Shown here one piece after another: positions 44,905-57,529 of a stretch of 64,000 nucleotides of DNA. The notes under the pieces were generated by a model, which was not told the origin of the DNA, ran no database searches, and worked only from the letters and a program-made list of their open reading frames with translations. A program made the translations under genes and the position numbers. The stretch lies in the NCBI GenBank assembly GCA_021613335.1, contig JAJTWR010000263.1, positions 3,584,001 to 3,648,000 of the forward strand, read 5' to 3'. This DNA is from Whitmania pigra. Taxonomy: Eukaryota; Annelida; Clitellata; Hirudinida; Haemopidae. Position 1 is the stretch's first letter, and the number at the start of each line of letters is the position of its first letter.

Positions 44905-47900
44905 ATGACTGAGTCGTTGTCTTTCAGCGATGAGGATTATTTTATAAGCGATAATAACGACGATTCTTCAACAGATCCTTCGACGAAATCAGAACCTGAT
45001 GATAACGGTGACACCAATCATAGCAAGTCAGACGTCATTTTAAGGATTGCTTAAATTTTTCATGCTGCTAATTTTATTGAAATGATGGTGATTAAGATTG
45101 AAAGTATTATCAGTCATTATTTAATACCTTAATAGTAATTATTTATTTGTATTTGCTATTAGTTTTACTAATGAACATTATTATTGTTATTGTTATTAAG
45201 ATCCAATGATGGAAATGAAGATAACGACAACTTTGAATCTATATCATCACCAGACATTTCCTTAGAAAAGGGTAGGAGCAAAAAACCAAGCCATGACTGT
45301 TTAACACCAAAACTGAATCTTGCCAGAACAGAAAACAAGGCTAAAAAACTAAGCCTACAGCACAAAGTGTATTTTTATATATCTTTTCATACTTTTTCAC
45401 TAATATTCATTTGTTCTCACTTGCATAAATTTGCATTGAAAATTATTGCCATAGTATGAGGATGCTTTGAAGGAGTACATAAAGTGCATGGCTCTCTCCA
45501 GAATAGCCTTTGGAGATGAAGACTGGATGGTGGCTAAATATCATGTAATTCTTGCCACTGCTTACTTGGATCTCAAAGGTTTTAATGTTAAATTGTTGGA
45601 AAATCTTAATAGAGATATTTTATTCCTGTTGATTAGTTAGAAGATAATTTTATTTGTTATCATGTAATTAACTTCAAAGTACTGAACAAACTGTAGAACT
45701 TTCAATAAACCATTAGTTGCAGCCCCACTTACAAGCACCAAATCATGTTAATTTTGTCACGGAAAACAACAAAAAAGATCACAAGATAACCAGTTTGGTA
45801 GATATTACCAAAGTGCATAAAAGTGAACTGAGTCTAATACCACAGAATATCTCTGAAATTAGTCCATCTGAAAATTATACACTAGTAAATTCTTGTGCAA
45901 GCTTATATTTTGTTTTCAACAGACCTTCTTATCAAAATCTGATTATCATCTTGCCCTTTTAGTAAATAATTAACCTAACATACTTCAAAGATTTTCTGCA
46001 GTTTAAAAAAAGCAGCAAATGAATCATGTTCTTAGTTTTACATTGGTTTATTAATTTTCTGACAATTTCAGCCATCTTTAGAGATTTCTTTTGGTTTAAT
46101 CTCCATTATGTGAGACCATCCATCATATCAGTTATCTTCTAATGAAGCTGTGCCAATTCATGTTCTTAACCCAACCCAACAGTCTGAATGTCAGCGGTGC
46201 TGCATTTCCAACCATCAATTGTTTTATGCTTTCAAGATGACAGTATGCAATCAATTTTGACGAATATTCCAGTTTCTCACATTGCTTGTCATTCTTCAAG
46301 CTACTCAGAACATAATCATACTCAATGAGCAAAGATTACAACATAAAATACTGGCTGTTCCAGCTTGTCAGTGCATGCTATTTTGAGGTGCGATCTATCT
46401 CCTCATTGTGACCAAAATACTTGATATAACCAATGTTTTCTCTAGCAATGCTTATCATTTGACACATTTTTTCTAGTATACTCAGACTTAAAGGCTTTCT
46501 CAACAACCAGACTTAAACACATATTTTTAAGCCACAAGTGTGGACTAATGGGTTGCGTTCCTGCATGCGGCGGTAATTGCAACGGTCGTAATATGTCTAG
46601 CCTGCATTGCCACAAGCACTCTTGAAATGGTCACAAGAAGAGCCTCTGAGGCTTCGCATATGGCGCTATGTAAATGAAGTTACGATTACAATTGCATTAC
46701 TTTCATATTGGAACCACTGTCGGTTACAAACACAATTTCAAATGCTGACAAAATGATAAAACCCATAATAAAAGTAAAGTAAGTGAAATTAAAGCAGACA
46801 AGTATTAGGAGTGCAACTACATAACAAAATTCCTCAGCTTGACAGCTGTTTTTATTTATTTATTTATTTGATTAAAGTCCGTTGCATACCTTGACAGCTG
46901 TTGACAGGTATAAGTTATTAAATACACATCCATAATCATCCATGAAAAATTCAGCAGTAAAAATTTCATTTTATTATTTTATTTGTAATTATTTATTAAG
47001 AACAACTTCAATTAAATTTTATATTTTTAAATGATGATTTGATAATGCATGCAATTGCATATGCAGACTATGCAGTTCAGGCAGTACATCATTGCATGGT
47101 AGCAGATGACATCCTTACAAACCTGAAATCAAATGGCAAACATCCTAAAGAGTCTTCAGAAGTTTTAAAAGTTTTGATAGAAAAAGAGCATTCTAAAGTC
47201 AGAGCTCAAATGGCTTTGAAAAAATATCCGTTTCCATACATTACATAACCATTATTTATAGTGATGGAATGTTATATGTTCCTGTAGTGGCAACCTATTT
47301 TTAATAACTAATTTTAGCTAGACTCTTAATTTTGACTATTATGGGCATGGAGTATTTTCACAGTTTCACAGATAAACCACCTTTGTGATAAAATAATTAG
47401 TTTAAGTTTCTTTATGACTTCCTATTCATATAAAAGTGAATCAGTAGTATTTGCTGTTATTGATATATATCATTTTAATTATTGGTAAATCATTTTTAAT
47501 TTTTGGTAGGAATTTTGGGAGAATCTTTCAAGCTTGCTGCATAAAAATAGCAGCAGCTAAACTAAAAGAACAAAGGGCATAATGTGTAGAAAGAAGCTTA
47601 AGTCAGACATCGTGTAATCAAAGCTATTTTGAAAAATAGTAATGGATTCAGGTTATCCATTACAGCTTTTATATCTCTTGATGTGAGCCAATTCAAGCTA
47701 GGGTCTAGCCTTTGATAAGAATATAATCCCTGGATGCTCCTAATTGTATTGCCCCTGTTTTTAATCATTGATGCAATTGGCAAAATTCTCGCAGAGGAGA
47801 TTGTAGATGAAATAGGTCTAAAATCTGACTGCGGTGTTTTTAACATTTTGAGGTTTCATATGGCTGATAACATATGTTATGTTTGTCATACTATAGATAT

Positions 47901-50900
47901 CACATTATATTGGATTGATTTCTTTTATCTATTTGATGTCTTTTGCAAGTTCAAGGGCAATGAGAATTCTATGTCTAACCAGCAATAATTTATTAACTCC
48001 ACTCATGTTATTAACATGAAAGGATATTGCATAAACATAGTAATTTTTCTTGACACTCAACATTTTCTGAGGCAGAGAATTCCTTGGCAGAAGCCAAACA
48101 ATTGTTTGATGCTTTGAGCAAACGTGAAGATTCGGTAAATGAAGAAGTAAGGATTTTGGAACTGAAACTGACATTGGCATATGGAAGGTAATATTTAAGG
48201 TGCAAAAAATTAGTATTTAAAGTTTTTCTGGAAAGTTGGAGGCCTTTTATGTTTTTATTAGTTCACTTTGCCCATTCCGTTTTTGAAGTTAACAATCCTT
48301 ATGAATTTGTTATATATTTGTTTAAATTCATTTTCTATAAAAGAGTTATCTAATTGAACCCATAGGATTGAATAGATAAGATTGGAAGGTTTGTACCTTG
48401 TAAAGTGCTATTTTAATATTAATGTAATATAAATTAATGTTTCAAAAAACTAAAGTTCAATATAATGAAATAATTATTTATTAAATATAAATAATTAAAT
48501 ATTAAATAATTGTAAATATTTGTTAAGATTGTTCATGTTGATGAAAAAGTGGGAATTGTCTGCAAAATACTTTGAAAAAGCTGAAGAAATAGAAATTGAA
48601 TACCATGGAGAACATTCTAGCAAACTCATTGCCATCTACCAAAATCTAGGCAAGGTAAATTAAATAAATAGTTAATCAGCAGTATCAATATTAAAAAAGT
48701 GCTTTGAATTTTAAAAACAAAGTTTTTATTATGGTGATTTTAATTTGATATGATGCTGGTTGCAATGACAGCAAATAGATTAAATATTTATTAATAAACT
48801 TTTAATCATTAAAAAAAATTTTCTCACTTGAACAATCTCACACATCACACAAGGTTGAACAGAGCAAACAGCTGACAGATCATGAAAAAGCTATTGGATA
48901 CTATTTGCAGGCACATTCAATAGCTACCTCTAAGTTTGTAAAATGTTCTTATGTTTAATCATAGCTTGACTTAGTCTTCATAAAATGTAGACTTGAGAAA
49001 ACAAAAAAAATGTAAAAACTAATGAGTAAGTGATGGAAATTCTTATGAGCAGACTGCAATTTTAAAATTGGAACTATCATTGCAAAAGCAAAAATACTGA
49101 TATTGAGTGGCTAATTAATAATATCAATATTAACATTATATAATAATATTAATATAACATACAATTAATAACAAATTAATTAACATATAATTAATTGATA
49201 TATAACTAACATTATGTATTAATATTAATATTAAAAATAACTATTATAATTAAAATAATATTACTAACTTTTGTTAATTATTAAAAGAATCATTAATTTA
49301 GGAGGAATTCATTATTTTTAATGCATTAACTACTTTTTTTTAGATATTTAAAAAATTGTTATTAATTTGCTTAAAACTTATTAGTTTTGGTTCAAAAAGC
49401 TTAGAGGTGGCGAAGACATCCCATACGACAGCCCTTGCATTTGCCAACATTTGTGAGCATGATGCTGAAAGTGAGTTTTATGGCTGTTTTCTATTAGTTA
49501 GTAAGTTGTAAGTTGTCTTTATTTAGTCCATTTTTTGCACTATGTATCTGGATAGGATGTGACTTCTTAATTGATCCACCATTTATATAGTGCTCCTGTC
49601 CGAGGCAGTGCAGGCTAGGTTGTGAACATGCACATAACGACTGTTGATGTTACTGCCGCAAGCAGGAATGCTTCCCATGCGACCAACTTGCAGGCCTATA
49701 TCACTTTCTTTTTAACGTAACATACCTCAAATTGAGAAACGTATTGCATATCTGCTTTGTTTAATTTTTATTTAAGCTGGTCATTAGTAACTATAATAAT
49801 ACTAAATCATTTCACTGAAAAATTTCAGAATTTGTTTTTGTAACATTATCTGCTTATTTAACAATTTTGTTTTTTTTTATTGACTGAATTAATTTATGTA
49901 TTAAAGTTTTATCAATGTTCAGACATCATTTTTCCAGTTTTTATTTTTTACTTATTCGATTTTTGAGTGCCTTATGTATCTGGGTAAGATGTGAAGACAC
50001 TTCTTAATGGATCCACCATTAATATCCACCTCTAATAGGGGCACTCTGGCAGTGAAGGCTGGGTTGTGAACATGTTGTTATTACCGCAGCATGGAGGAAT
50101 GCTTCTCATTCGGCCATCCTGCTCAGTTACATTTAAGTAATGATTGGTTTAGATTCTGCAGAGGCTTACTTAAAAGAATCCTTAGGAATTTATCGCTCTA
50201 TAAATGGGGCAACACATGAAAAGACATTGGAAGTCCTTGATGAATTAGCAAGACTTTACATAAGGACAGAGAGAATTATGGTAATAATATACTTAACTTA
50301 ATATTATTATTTTGTATTTTATCTCAAATCATGAAGTATCAGACTAATTAAAATTCAAGAGAAAGAAGCTAGAAATTGTCAAGTCATTCAAATTTATTTT
50401 TACATTGTTTAGAAAATCTTCATAATATTGATTTAGACAGAGTTCATAAAATATGTGAATAATTATAAATATGAAAAATTAGTAAAGCTGTGTTATAAAA
50501 ATTATGCATAAGTTTATAAGAAAGACATCATGACATTAAATGCCACTAAAATTATTGCTGAAAGGATGGCATAAAACTCTTGGAGTCTTCTGTACCACTC
50601 AAAGAAGAGCAATACAATTATTATTCAAAAAAAATGGCTGCAACATTCAAGTTAATAGCTTCAGGTTACATGTCTCTGGGGAGTATGGAGAAGGCATGGA
50701 AAAACTTTGAAAAGGTTACTTTGTGTAAAAATAAGCGATTATTATAAATTTGAAACATTTAAAACTTTTATTATGATTTCAACATCAAAGTATATCTCTG
50801 TTAATACTGAAATTTTACAGTGCCATGCCATCGAATGTGTTGTGTTCGGAAGCTTGCATAAATTTGTAGAAAGCACAAAGAAGACAATGGACATGCTTTT

Positions 50901-52128
50901 GCCGTTAGGGTTTTTATTTATATGTAAGCAAATGCATATAGCTCAAACCATATAACTCAACCATTTATGAAATATTTTCCCATAAAAGTATTTCCAAGAA
51001 AATGTATAATTTGACACAACAAATATGTATGGAGAAATACAAAATTTTGGTTATATATGACCAATATTTTAGAAGATGACATTTTTGTAAAAATTCCAAT
51101 TTTTGAGACTACATACTTTGAAAACTAAACTTATTTAATCAATAAAGCTATGTTTAAAATAACATTGTTTATATACATGCCATGTTTCATTCAATTACAT
51201 TTGGTAGGTTATGTTTTATAAGCTTTTAAATTGAGCAAAAATCTAAAGCATGACAATCTTCTTGAAAGGGTGATCACAACTTTTTATACTTTAATTTTTT
51301 TTCATAGTTCTAATAAAGATTTACAACTTATCCAAAATTGAAAAAAGCACTGTAAGCTTTAATTAAACAAAACCTTATTTAAATTTTGACAACTAGTATT
51401 AAAAATGTTAAATTTTTGGAACCATATTCTTCAAAAGCTAATATCCACGAAATATTATTAAAATATTTCAATTATTTAATAAGTTCCAACTAAACAAACA
51501 AATTCATCAAAAATCATTGCTCGACCACATTTAGAACAATAGTTATTACACCTTTTGTGTGTATGATTTTCAAAAAGTCAATTTTTATTTAAGTATTTTT
51601 AAGTCAAATTATTTTATTAAGGCTTAGAGTAAAAATCAAAATTTTTGATATGTTGTAAACCAATCTTAGAACTGTGAAAAAAAAAATTCAAAAAAATTTT
51701 TGACTACCTTTTTGACATTTATAGCACTAAAGATTGCGATATATTGATATTGTGATATTTTTGGATATTTCCTGAATTTAGAAGTTTATAAAACAAAAAT
51801 TAGAGAACAAATTCAATTAAAAGTTAGCATATATTTAGACAATGGTAGTGTGAATAAATGGACAAGTTTTACTTAATCAAATGTTTAGTTTTCAAAATAT
51901 TTAATTTAAAATAATAGAATTTTTCAGAAACTCACAGTTTCTGAGCCATGAGGCTAAGTGTTCTAGAGCACACCTATGAATGAGTGTGCTTAACTAAAAA
52001 ATAAGTCTTTGTTAAATAAATGAATAAATAACTAATCTTCTTACGTCAGACCATCTACATTTATTTTAGACATCCTGTTGTATCATCAAAGTTGAAGAAA
52101 GTACCTGCAAAGAATTAATCTCGAAGCT
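44905..52128 (+). CDS. TTC23-like tetratricopeptide protein (ciliary), multi-exon
   Basis: Exons: 44905-45026 (ATG), 45201-45366, 45455-45578, 47067 onward (end uncertain, about 47180), 48072-48187, 48528-48654, 48854-48933, 49400-49470, 50153-50280, 50565-50714, 50821-50903 and 52080-52128 (TAA). Phases agree at every junction except across 47.1-48.1 kb, where one short exon is unresolved. After an acidic Ser/Asp-rich N-terminus come TPR-type helices: MALSRIAFGDEDWMVAKYH, AENSLAEAKQLFDALSKRE, YFEKAEEIEIEYHGEHSSKL IAIYQNLGK, AIGYYLQAHSIA, AYLKESLGIYRS, ESTKKTMDMLLP. Order and motifs fit TTC23/TTC23L. Human TTC23 is a ciliary EvC-zone protein linked to Hedgehog signalling; a ciliary role here is inferred. 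Confidence 0.82.
46132..46420 (-). pseudogene. Unrecognised coding-like relic in TTC23 intron
   Basis: Minus-strand stretch with protein-like composition (KLIAYCHLESIKQLMVGNAA, TFRLLGWVKNMNWHSF) and upstream GYIKYFGHNEEIDR, broken by stops. Probably from a mobile element, but the family is not recognised. Confidence 0.3.
46548..46700 (+). mobile_element. SINE2 copy, degenerate
   Basis: TAATGGGTTGCGTTCCTGC and ATGCGGCGGTAA match the head of the 21.7-kb SINE2. AGCCTCTGAGGCTTCGCATA, TGGCGCTATGTAAATG and AAGTTAC match its tail. It lies in a TTC23-gene intron, same strand. Confidence 0.7.
46851..46889 (-). mobile_element. 39-bp LINE-tail insertion with 13-bp TSD
   Basis: On the minus strand only GTATGCAACGGACTTTAATC plus an AAATAAATAAATAAATAAA tail. 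Perfect duplications CTTGACAGCTGTT at 46838-46850 and 46890-46902. This is the shortest tail-only copy in the window. Confidence 0.9.
47680..47846 (-). pseudogene. Possible LINE reverse-transcriptase relic
   Basis: Minus strand: SDFRPISSTISSARILPIAS resembles the DxRPIS block of LINE RTs, followed by SYQRLDPSLNWLTSRDIKAV. Short and degraded; the assignment rests on this block only. Confidence 0.35.
49525..50130 (+). repeat. Two copies of an unnamed repeat flanking the TTC23 intron before exon 50153
   Basis: Copies at about 49525-49690 and 49960-50125 share TATGTATCTGG, GATGTGA, CTTCTTAAT, GATCCACCATT, GCAGT.AAGGCT.GGTTGTG and AGGAATGCTTC in order and orientation. They are SINE-sized (about 165 bp). 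No Pol III boxes identified. Confidence 0.65.
50904..52079. other. TTC23 last intron, repeat X fragments
   Basis: Very AT-rich. 51010-51140 is an inverted relative and 51870-51960 a direct relative of the left part of repeat X (24.9 kb). No ORF of interest. Confidence 0.4.
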
Positions 52129-53480
52129 CAAGGGATGACTAATCTTGCTTTCCATGTCATCATAGATGGTGATATTGCAGTAATTGTTAAATATTATAGA
52201 TGTGAATCTAGTTAACCTAGATCAATCTAGATATTTTGGTTGAAAGATTTTTGCTTGTTTTTTGGATTTTTTTTGGATCTTGCTTGTTTTTGTTTCTTTT
52301 TTGGAAATTCACCTAAGTGACCAATGTGCACTTGGAAAGCCTTTTTGCAAATACTCTGTAAAAATAAAGGATGAAGTAATTTCCACATAAATTAAATCCT
52401 CCTGGACATTTCATAGAAATTGTATCACATCAGCCTTGTTCAAAAATTGAAGAGCCAAGAAACTGTTTGAATAGTCGTAAATAGAGATGATTAATAATAA
52501 TAGTTAATTTTTAAGGCATATTGTATCGTCAAAGGCGTTTTGTGTTTTTGCTGTCCAATGATGTCCTGAAGAGATGGCGCTTGAAGAGCTTCAGAAATAG
52601 TTGGGCTCTAATGAGGAAAGTGGTCCAAACAGTAGGGGAGGCATGCGAGAATCTTCTGTTGGCAAGTGATAAATTATTGATGTAGGTCAGCGGTTTTCGA
52701 CCTCAGAAACGGTATTTAGATTTTAATTGTTCATTCTTGTATAATTTAGAAGTATAATACAAAATAGTAACACGTTAAAATTCATAATATCAATTTATTT
52801 AAACAAAATATCAACTCTTTAAGTTTTTCTCTAAAGTAGCAATTTCTACCGCTTTTGCTTCGCTATCTTTCATTAGGCTGTTTGCCCGGACCAAGAAATC
52901 CATGTTCATGGTTTTTGCACTTTAATATGAGATTGAAGTGTTAAACCAGGCTAACACTTGACTTTTAATCGAACGTACAATCGGTATAACTCATAAACGG
53001 ATTGACGACAAAGAAAAGCATAAGCGCGGTAAAAACTCGGAGAATGTAAACAAAACATCCTTCGTAGGGATGTACAGTCACTACAAGATATTCTGTCCAA
53101 AATATCCCTGCCGTGTTTTAGAGTTTTCAGCTTCTTCTTCAGCTGAATCATGTCATCTTCATCTGCTTTTTGTTTTGAGGTTACAGCCTATCTCTCTTCT
53201 TCATACGATGCATCCAAATAAAATGTATGTCTTCGCCTTGATGCTTTTAAAATGGCTCAGTGCAGATTAATCTTAAAATTACCTAAACCTCCAACGTTGT
53301 TGATATGGTCTCTAATCAACCTCCTTGCATTCAAGCTCATCTCTTTTTTTTTTTACAAATTATACTTTTATTTATAGAGAAACCTCTTTCAACATGGCTC
53401 AAAGTTAGCAAAACTTTTAGTATGTTCCTCCACATCAGTGTATAATCATTACAACTACCCATGTGCTCCTTGAAAATATC
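52129..53480. other. TTC23 3' flank, no gene recognised
   Basis: AT-rich. A CAGCGGTTTTCGACC motif at about 52687 looks like a hAT end, but I found no partner end. Short ORFs at 52951-53270 overlap on opposite strands and carry no domain. Confidence 0.4.
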
Positions 53481-53526
53481 TTATTTATTTATTTGATTAA
53501 AGTCCGTTGCATGACTAAGATGATTA
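53481..53526 (-). mobile_element. LINE-tail-only copy
   Basis: ATCATCTTAGTCATGC, AACGGACTTTAATC and AAATAAATAAATAA on the minus strand. Weak flanking similarity (TGCTCCTTGAAAATAT versus TGCTTTAAAAATATAT) may be a decayed target duplication. Confidence 0.7.
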
Positions 53527-54138
53527 TGCTTTAAAAATATATATCGTCACACTATTAAAACTTTAATGGATCAAACAGATAAGCGAACGAACGTTATAGG
53601 AAACTTAATTGAGTGCGTTCCAGTGCAGCTAAGACAAAGGGACCGACTTCCCCGCTAATTAACGGTTGTTATTTCAACAAAATTGTTAATAATAAAATCT
53701 GGACCTGTACGAACCATGAAATATTAGAAACATAACATATACAACCTTTATAAGCATATTTCGCACTTATATACAAATTTCAGAAAGTTTTAAATAAGAA
53801 AACACAGGTTTGCGAGAGCAAACCATCTTCAACATTAAGTGCACTCCTGCATTTCAACTTGATAACCAACAAACTTAAAAAGACTGTATGTTGATGGAAA
53901 AGGAAGACGTAGTAAGTATGCTTTGATATCCAAGTAAAAGGTGAATGCCCCCCGTCATTTTTAAAGTCTAAAAAATGCTATAATCCACCAATAAAATTTG
54001 TTCTACTCGATATAATGCATATTCTACAAGTTCTATTCATTACATTTAATTAGAATTTTATTGTAGTTTTGTGTACAATAAAATGATGTCATGTATGAAA
54101 TTGAGCAATATTGAACTTATATTTAACGGGAACCATTT
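53527..54138. other. AT-rich gap
   Basis: No gene, RNA or repeat recognised. Confidence 0.4.
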
Positions 54139-54325
54139 ATATAGAGTCCTAGTCCAAATCATCTGAGTTATGCAACGGACTATAATCAAATAAATAAATA
54201 AATAAAATATAGAGTCCTAATCATCTAGATATGCAATAGTCCAAATCATCCTAGTTATGCAACGGACTTTAATCAAATAAATAAATAAATAACTAGATAT
54301 GCAACGGACGTTAATAAAACATTGC
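54139..54325 (+). mobile_element. SINE-type tail containing two nested LINE-tail insertions
   Basis: The host is a tail of the 14.4-kb SINE type (GAGTCCTAATCATCTAGATA, TGCAACGGACGTTAATAAAA). Insert 1 at 54151-54206 (56 bp) lies between ATATAGAGTCCT at 54139-54150 and 54207-54218. Insert 2 at 54237-54292 (56 bp) lies between CTAGATATGCAA at 54225-54236 and 54293-54304. Both duplications are perfect. Both inserts are tail-only copies of the I-group LINE, same strand, ending in AAATAAATAAA. Confidence 0.92.
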
Positions 54326-57300
54326 TATCTAGATATGCCCATTCTCCCATATTCGGAGCTCGCCACTCTGATCGCAGAGGTAAGATAGTGGAAGACTTGA
54401 TTCAAAACTTGAATCTTGTTATTCTTAATTCAGGTGAAGGTACACACCTTAAAGCAAGTGGTGGCACGTCCCACATTGACATCTTTCTGGTCTCTCCATG
54501 CTGGGCGGCCAAAACCACATGGAAGGTCCTCAACACAAGCCTTGGCAGCGATCATTACATCATCCAGATGGTGATTAATGACAAAGTGCTTTACGAGGAC
54601 CTGAGACCAGCAAGAATAAGCCGTCCCTCTGTCCCTCATCAATTAGGAGCTACCTTCGAAAGACCTGGAGGAAAACGCAAGATTCATCACCGACAGCATT
54701 GCCAGATCGGCCAAAGACAAGGGGCCCCTTGTACCTTACTGGAACAATGACTGCAGGGAAGCAGTCAAAGTAAGGAACAGAAAGAGAGCCGTCCACCGTC
54801 GACTTCGAAACGAAGCTAGTTTTGAAGAATACAAGAAGGCCAAAGGACAAGCTCAGTGGACCATCAAGAATGCCAAAAAAGAGTGTTGGCAAAAACATTG
54901 CGCTAGTTTTGACGATGCCACTAGCGTCGGAACTCTCTGGAGAACCATCAGAGGGTTGAACGGCAACTATACCGGTCCACTAATTCTTCAGATTCTGGGG
55001 ATCCTATAGGAAACTCAGAAAAGGCGGAAATGCTTGCCCGATCCTTTGCATTAGCCAGCAGCAACGCAAATCTTTCCCCGCTTTTCGCACAAACCAAGAC
55101 TGAATGGCGCTTGACCCCTGAACTTTTCGCTCCAAAAAACACGCCCCTCTCTGATCCCACCAGCATCTCCGAAGTTATTGATGACCTGAGGAAATGTGGG
55201 AATTCATCTCCGGGACCTGATGGCATCCACTACGAGATGCTAAGAAGGCTCCCAACCTCAAGCCTCAAAGGGATCGTAGCTCTCTTCAACCAATCCTGGT
55301 TATCCGAAATGGTCCCTTGTTCATGGAAGAGGGCTATAGTCGTCCCAATCCCGAAAGAAGGGAAGCCCCTCGAGCTGCCTTCCTCTTACCGCCCAATCTC
55401 GCTGACATGCACTCTTTGCAAACTTCTGGAGCGGGTGATTGCCATGAGACTCAGATGGCTCCTAGAGAGCAAAAACCTGTTGAACCAGTACCAAGCTGGT
55501 TTCAGAAAAGGGCGAGGCTGTGTGGACCACATAGTCAGACTAACGCAGGATATTGCCTCATCCTCATCCAAGAAGCAGATGACTCTTGGAGTCTTCTTAG
55601 ACCTGGTAAAAGCTTTCGACATGGTTTGGAGAGAGGGGATCATAGGACAACTTTCCGAGATGGGTGTCAGGGGCAAACCACTGGAATGGATCCACAACTT
55701 CCTCCAGAATAGAAGTATTCAAGTGAGGGTTGGATCAGCTCTCTCCGAACCGGTCGTATTAGAAAACGGCACTCCACAAGGCAGCGTCCTCAGGCCTCTT
55801 TTATTCATCATCATGATGAATGCAATTCCAAACCCACAGTTGAGCTGTCCATGTATGCCAATGACATTGCTTTATGGACGACCGGGACGTCCTCAAAAGC
55901 AATGACAATTCGCGTGCAAAAGCAGCTTAACACTACGGCTAAGTTTTTATCTGCTAATGGTTTTAAAATATCTGCGTCTAAATCACAAGCAGTTTTATTT
56001 ACAAGCAGCTGGGTCAAGAGGAGCGAGGCCAACATCAGACTTTGCATTGGAAAGGAAGAAATCTCCCTGTCTCCAACGGCCACCTTCTTAGGAATCGTCC
56101 TAGACTCAAACCTAAGTTGGTCTGCTCACGCAGAGGCTGTCAAGACACGTTGCTTGAAAAGACTCAATGCAATGAGAGCTATCTCGGGAAGCTCATAGGG
56201 TGCTAGCAAATCCACTCTGCTGCAAGTCTAAAGAGCCACTATACGCTCCGTCCTCGACTATGGTTGCGAGGTGGTAGATCTGAGGTGCAAACAGATCAGG
56301 GACACCTACGACAGGCTTCAGTACCAAGCGCTGAAGATCTGTTGTGGTGGCATGAGAGGAACAAGTGCCTCGTCTCTACTGGTGGAATGCGGTGAACTTT
56401 CCCTCGACCTACGTCGCAAGAAGCTTATGGCAAACCACGCCCTCAGGTCTATCGCCATTAAAAATGAATCAGTTAAATCTAAATACTTCATTTCAGACGG
56501 CAAAAAGTCCAAGTCTCAAGCTAGGCTCCACTTCAAGATGAAGAAACGAGGGGAGACAACCCCGTACCAGGAAGTCAAGTCCCCCCTTCCGGCAGACATC
56601 CTAGGAGATTGAAGAGGAAACTCCCACATTTTCTCCTTGGAGACTGAGGAAACCGGTGATTGACACCTCGAATCTCTCCATCGCATCCGACGACCCTCTG
56701 AGGAAGTTGGTAGCAATGGAGAAGATATGGGATCTCCAGGGAAGTCTCCTTTGTTATACGGGTGCCTCGAAGACGACGGACAAGGAATAGGGATCTACAT
56801 CCCGAAGAAAAACGTGAACTTAAGCCTCAGGAAGTCAAGTCATAAATTTCGTCGAACTAGCAGCCATTGAGGACTGTCTGATTCACGTGAAGGACTCTTA
56901 TCAGGGGGAGACCTTTGATATAGTTGTTCTGAGCAATTCGCTTAGTGCTTTAGAGGCACTAAAGGATTGCAATAATGATGCTCCTGACATTAAAAAAAAC
57001 CAGTTTCTAATTTCAGATATCCAGGAGAGCGGCAGAAAGGTCACGCTCGTCTGGATTCCTGCTCACGTTGGAATCCCTGGCAATGAGAAGGCCGATGCTC
57101 TGGCAAAAGCCGCCACTGCAAGGAATCAGATAGACCGCTAGATCCCAACGTCTATCAAGGATATCAAAAGGTCCGTGGCCCGCAACATCATACAACAGTG
57201 TCAAGCCAGATGGGACGAAGACCCGCGAAAAAAGCTTGCAAGACCATCGAGAAACTTGTGTCGACTAAGAGCAAGTTTCAATATGCCTCAAGGAAAAAGG

Positions 57301-57529
57301 AGGTCCTTATTTTCAGACTCCGATTTGGAAAATGTGCTCTGAACCAACACCTGTTTCTTTTAAAATATTATCCAGACGGAAAGTGCAAGAAGATGAAAAT
57401 GTGCAGCTTTTCCTCATGGAATGTCCGGCCCAATCTGCCCTGAGGAGAGAAATCAGACTCAATACAAATCTATCTGATATGAGTTCCTTGCTTAGCAATC
57501 CAGCGAGTGTGGACATCATCTACAGATAG
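54322..57529 (+). pseudogene. LINE ORF2 pseudogene (APE endonuclease end, RT, RNase H)
   Basis: In order: the end of the APE-type endonuclease (GTSHIDIFLVS, GSDHYII); a frameshift to YWNNDCREAVKVRNRKRA (frame from 54668 to a stop at about 55009); then RT from 55030 with SPGPDGIHYEML, SSYRPISLTCTLCKLLERVI, QAGFRKGRGCVDHI, GVFLDLVKAFDMV and GTPQGSVLRPLLF; after a shift YANDIALW, where the catalytic YADD is changed to YAND; then LGIVLDSNLSWSAHAE; then RNase H with VWIPAHVGIPGNEKADALAK (about 57049-57108), then a C-terminal part to 57529. RNase H after RT points to the I group. At least five frameshifts and two stops: inactive. Confidence 0.88.

Noticed and set aside
52685..52700. Possible hAT terminal repeat CAGCGGTTTTCGACC
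   Set aside because: No matching inverse end or 8-bp duplication found nearby.
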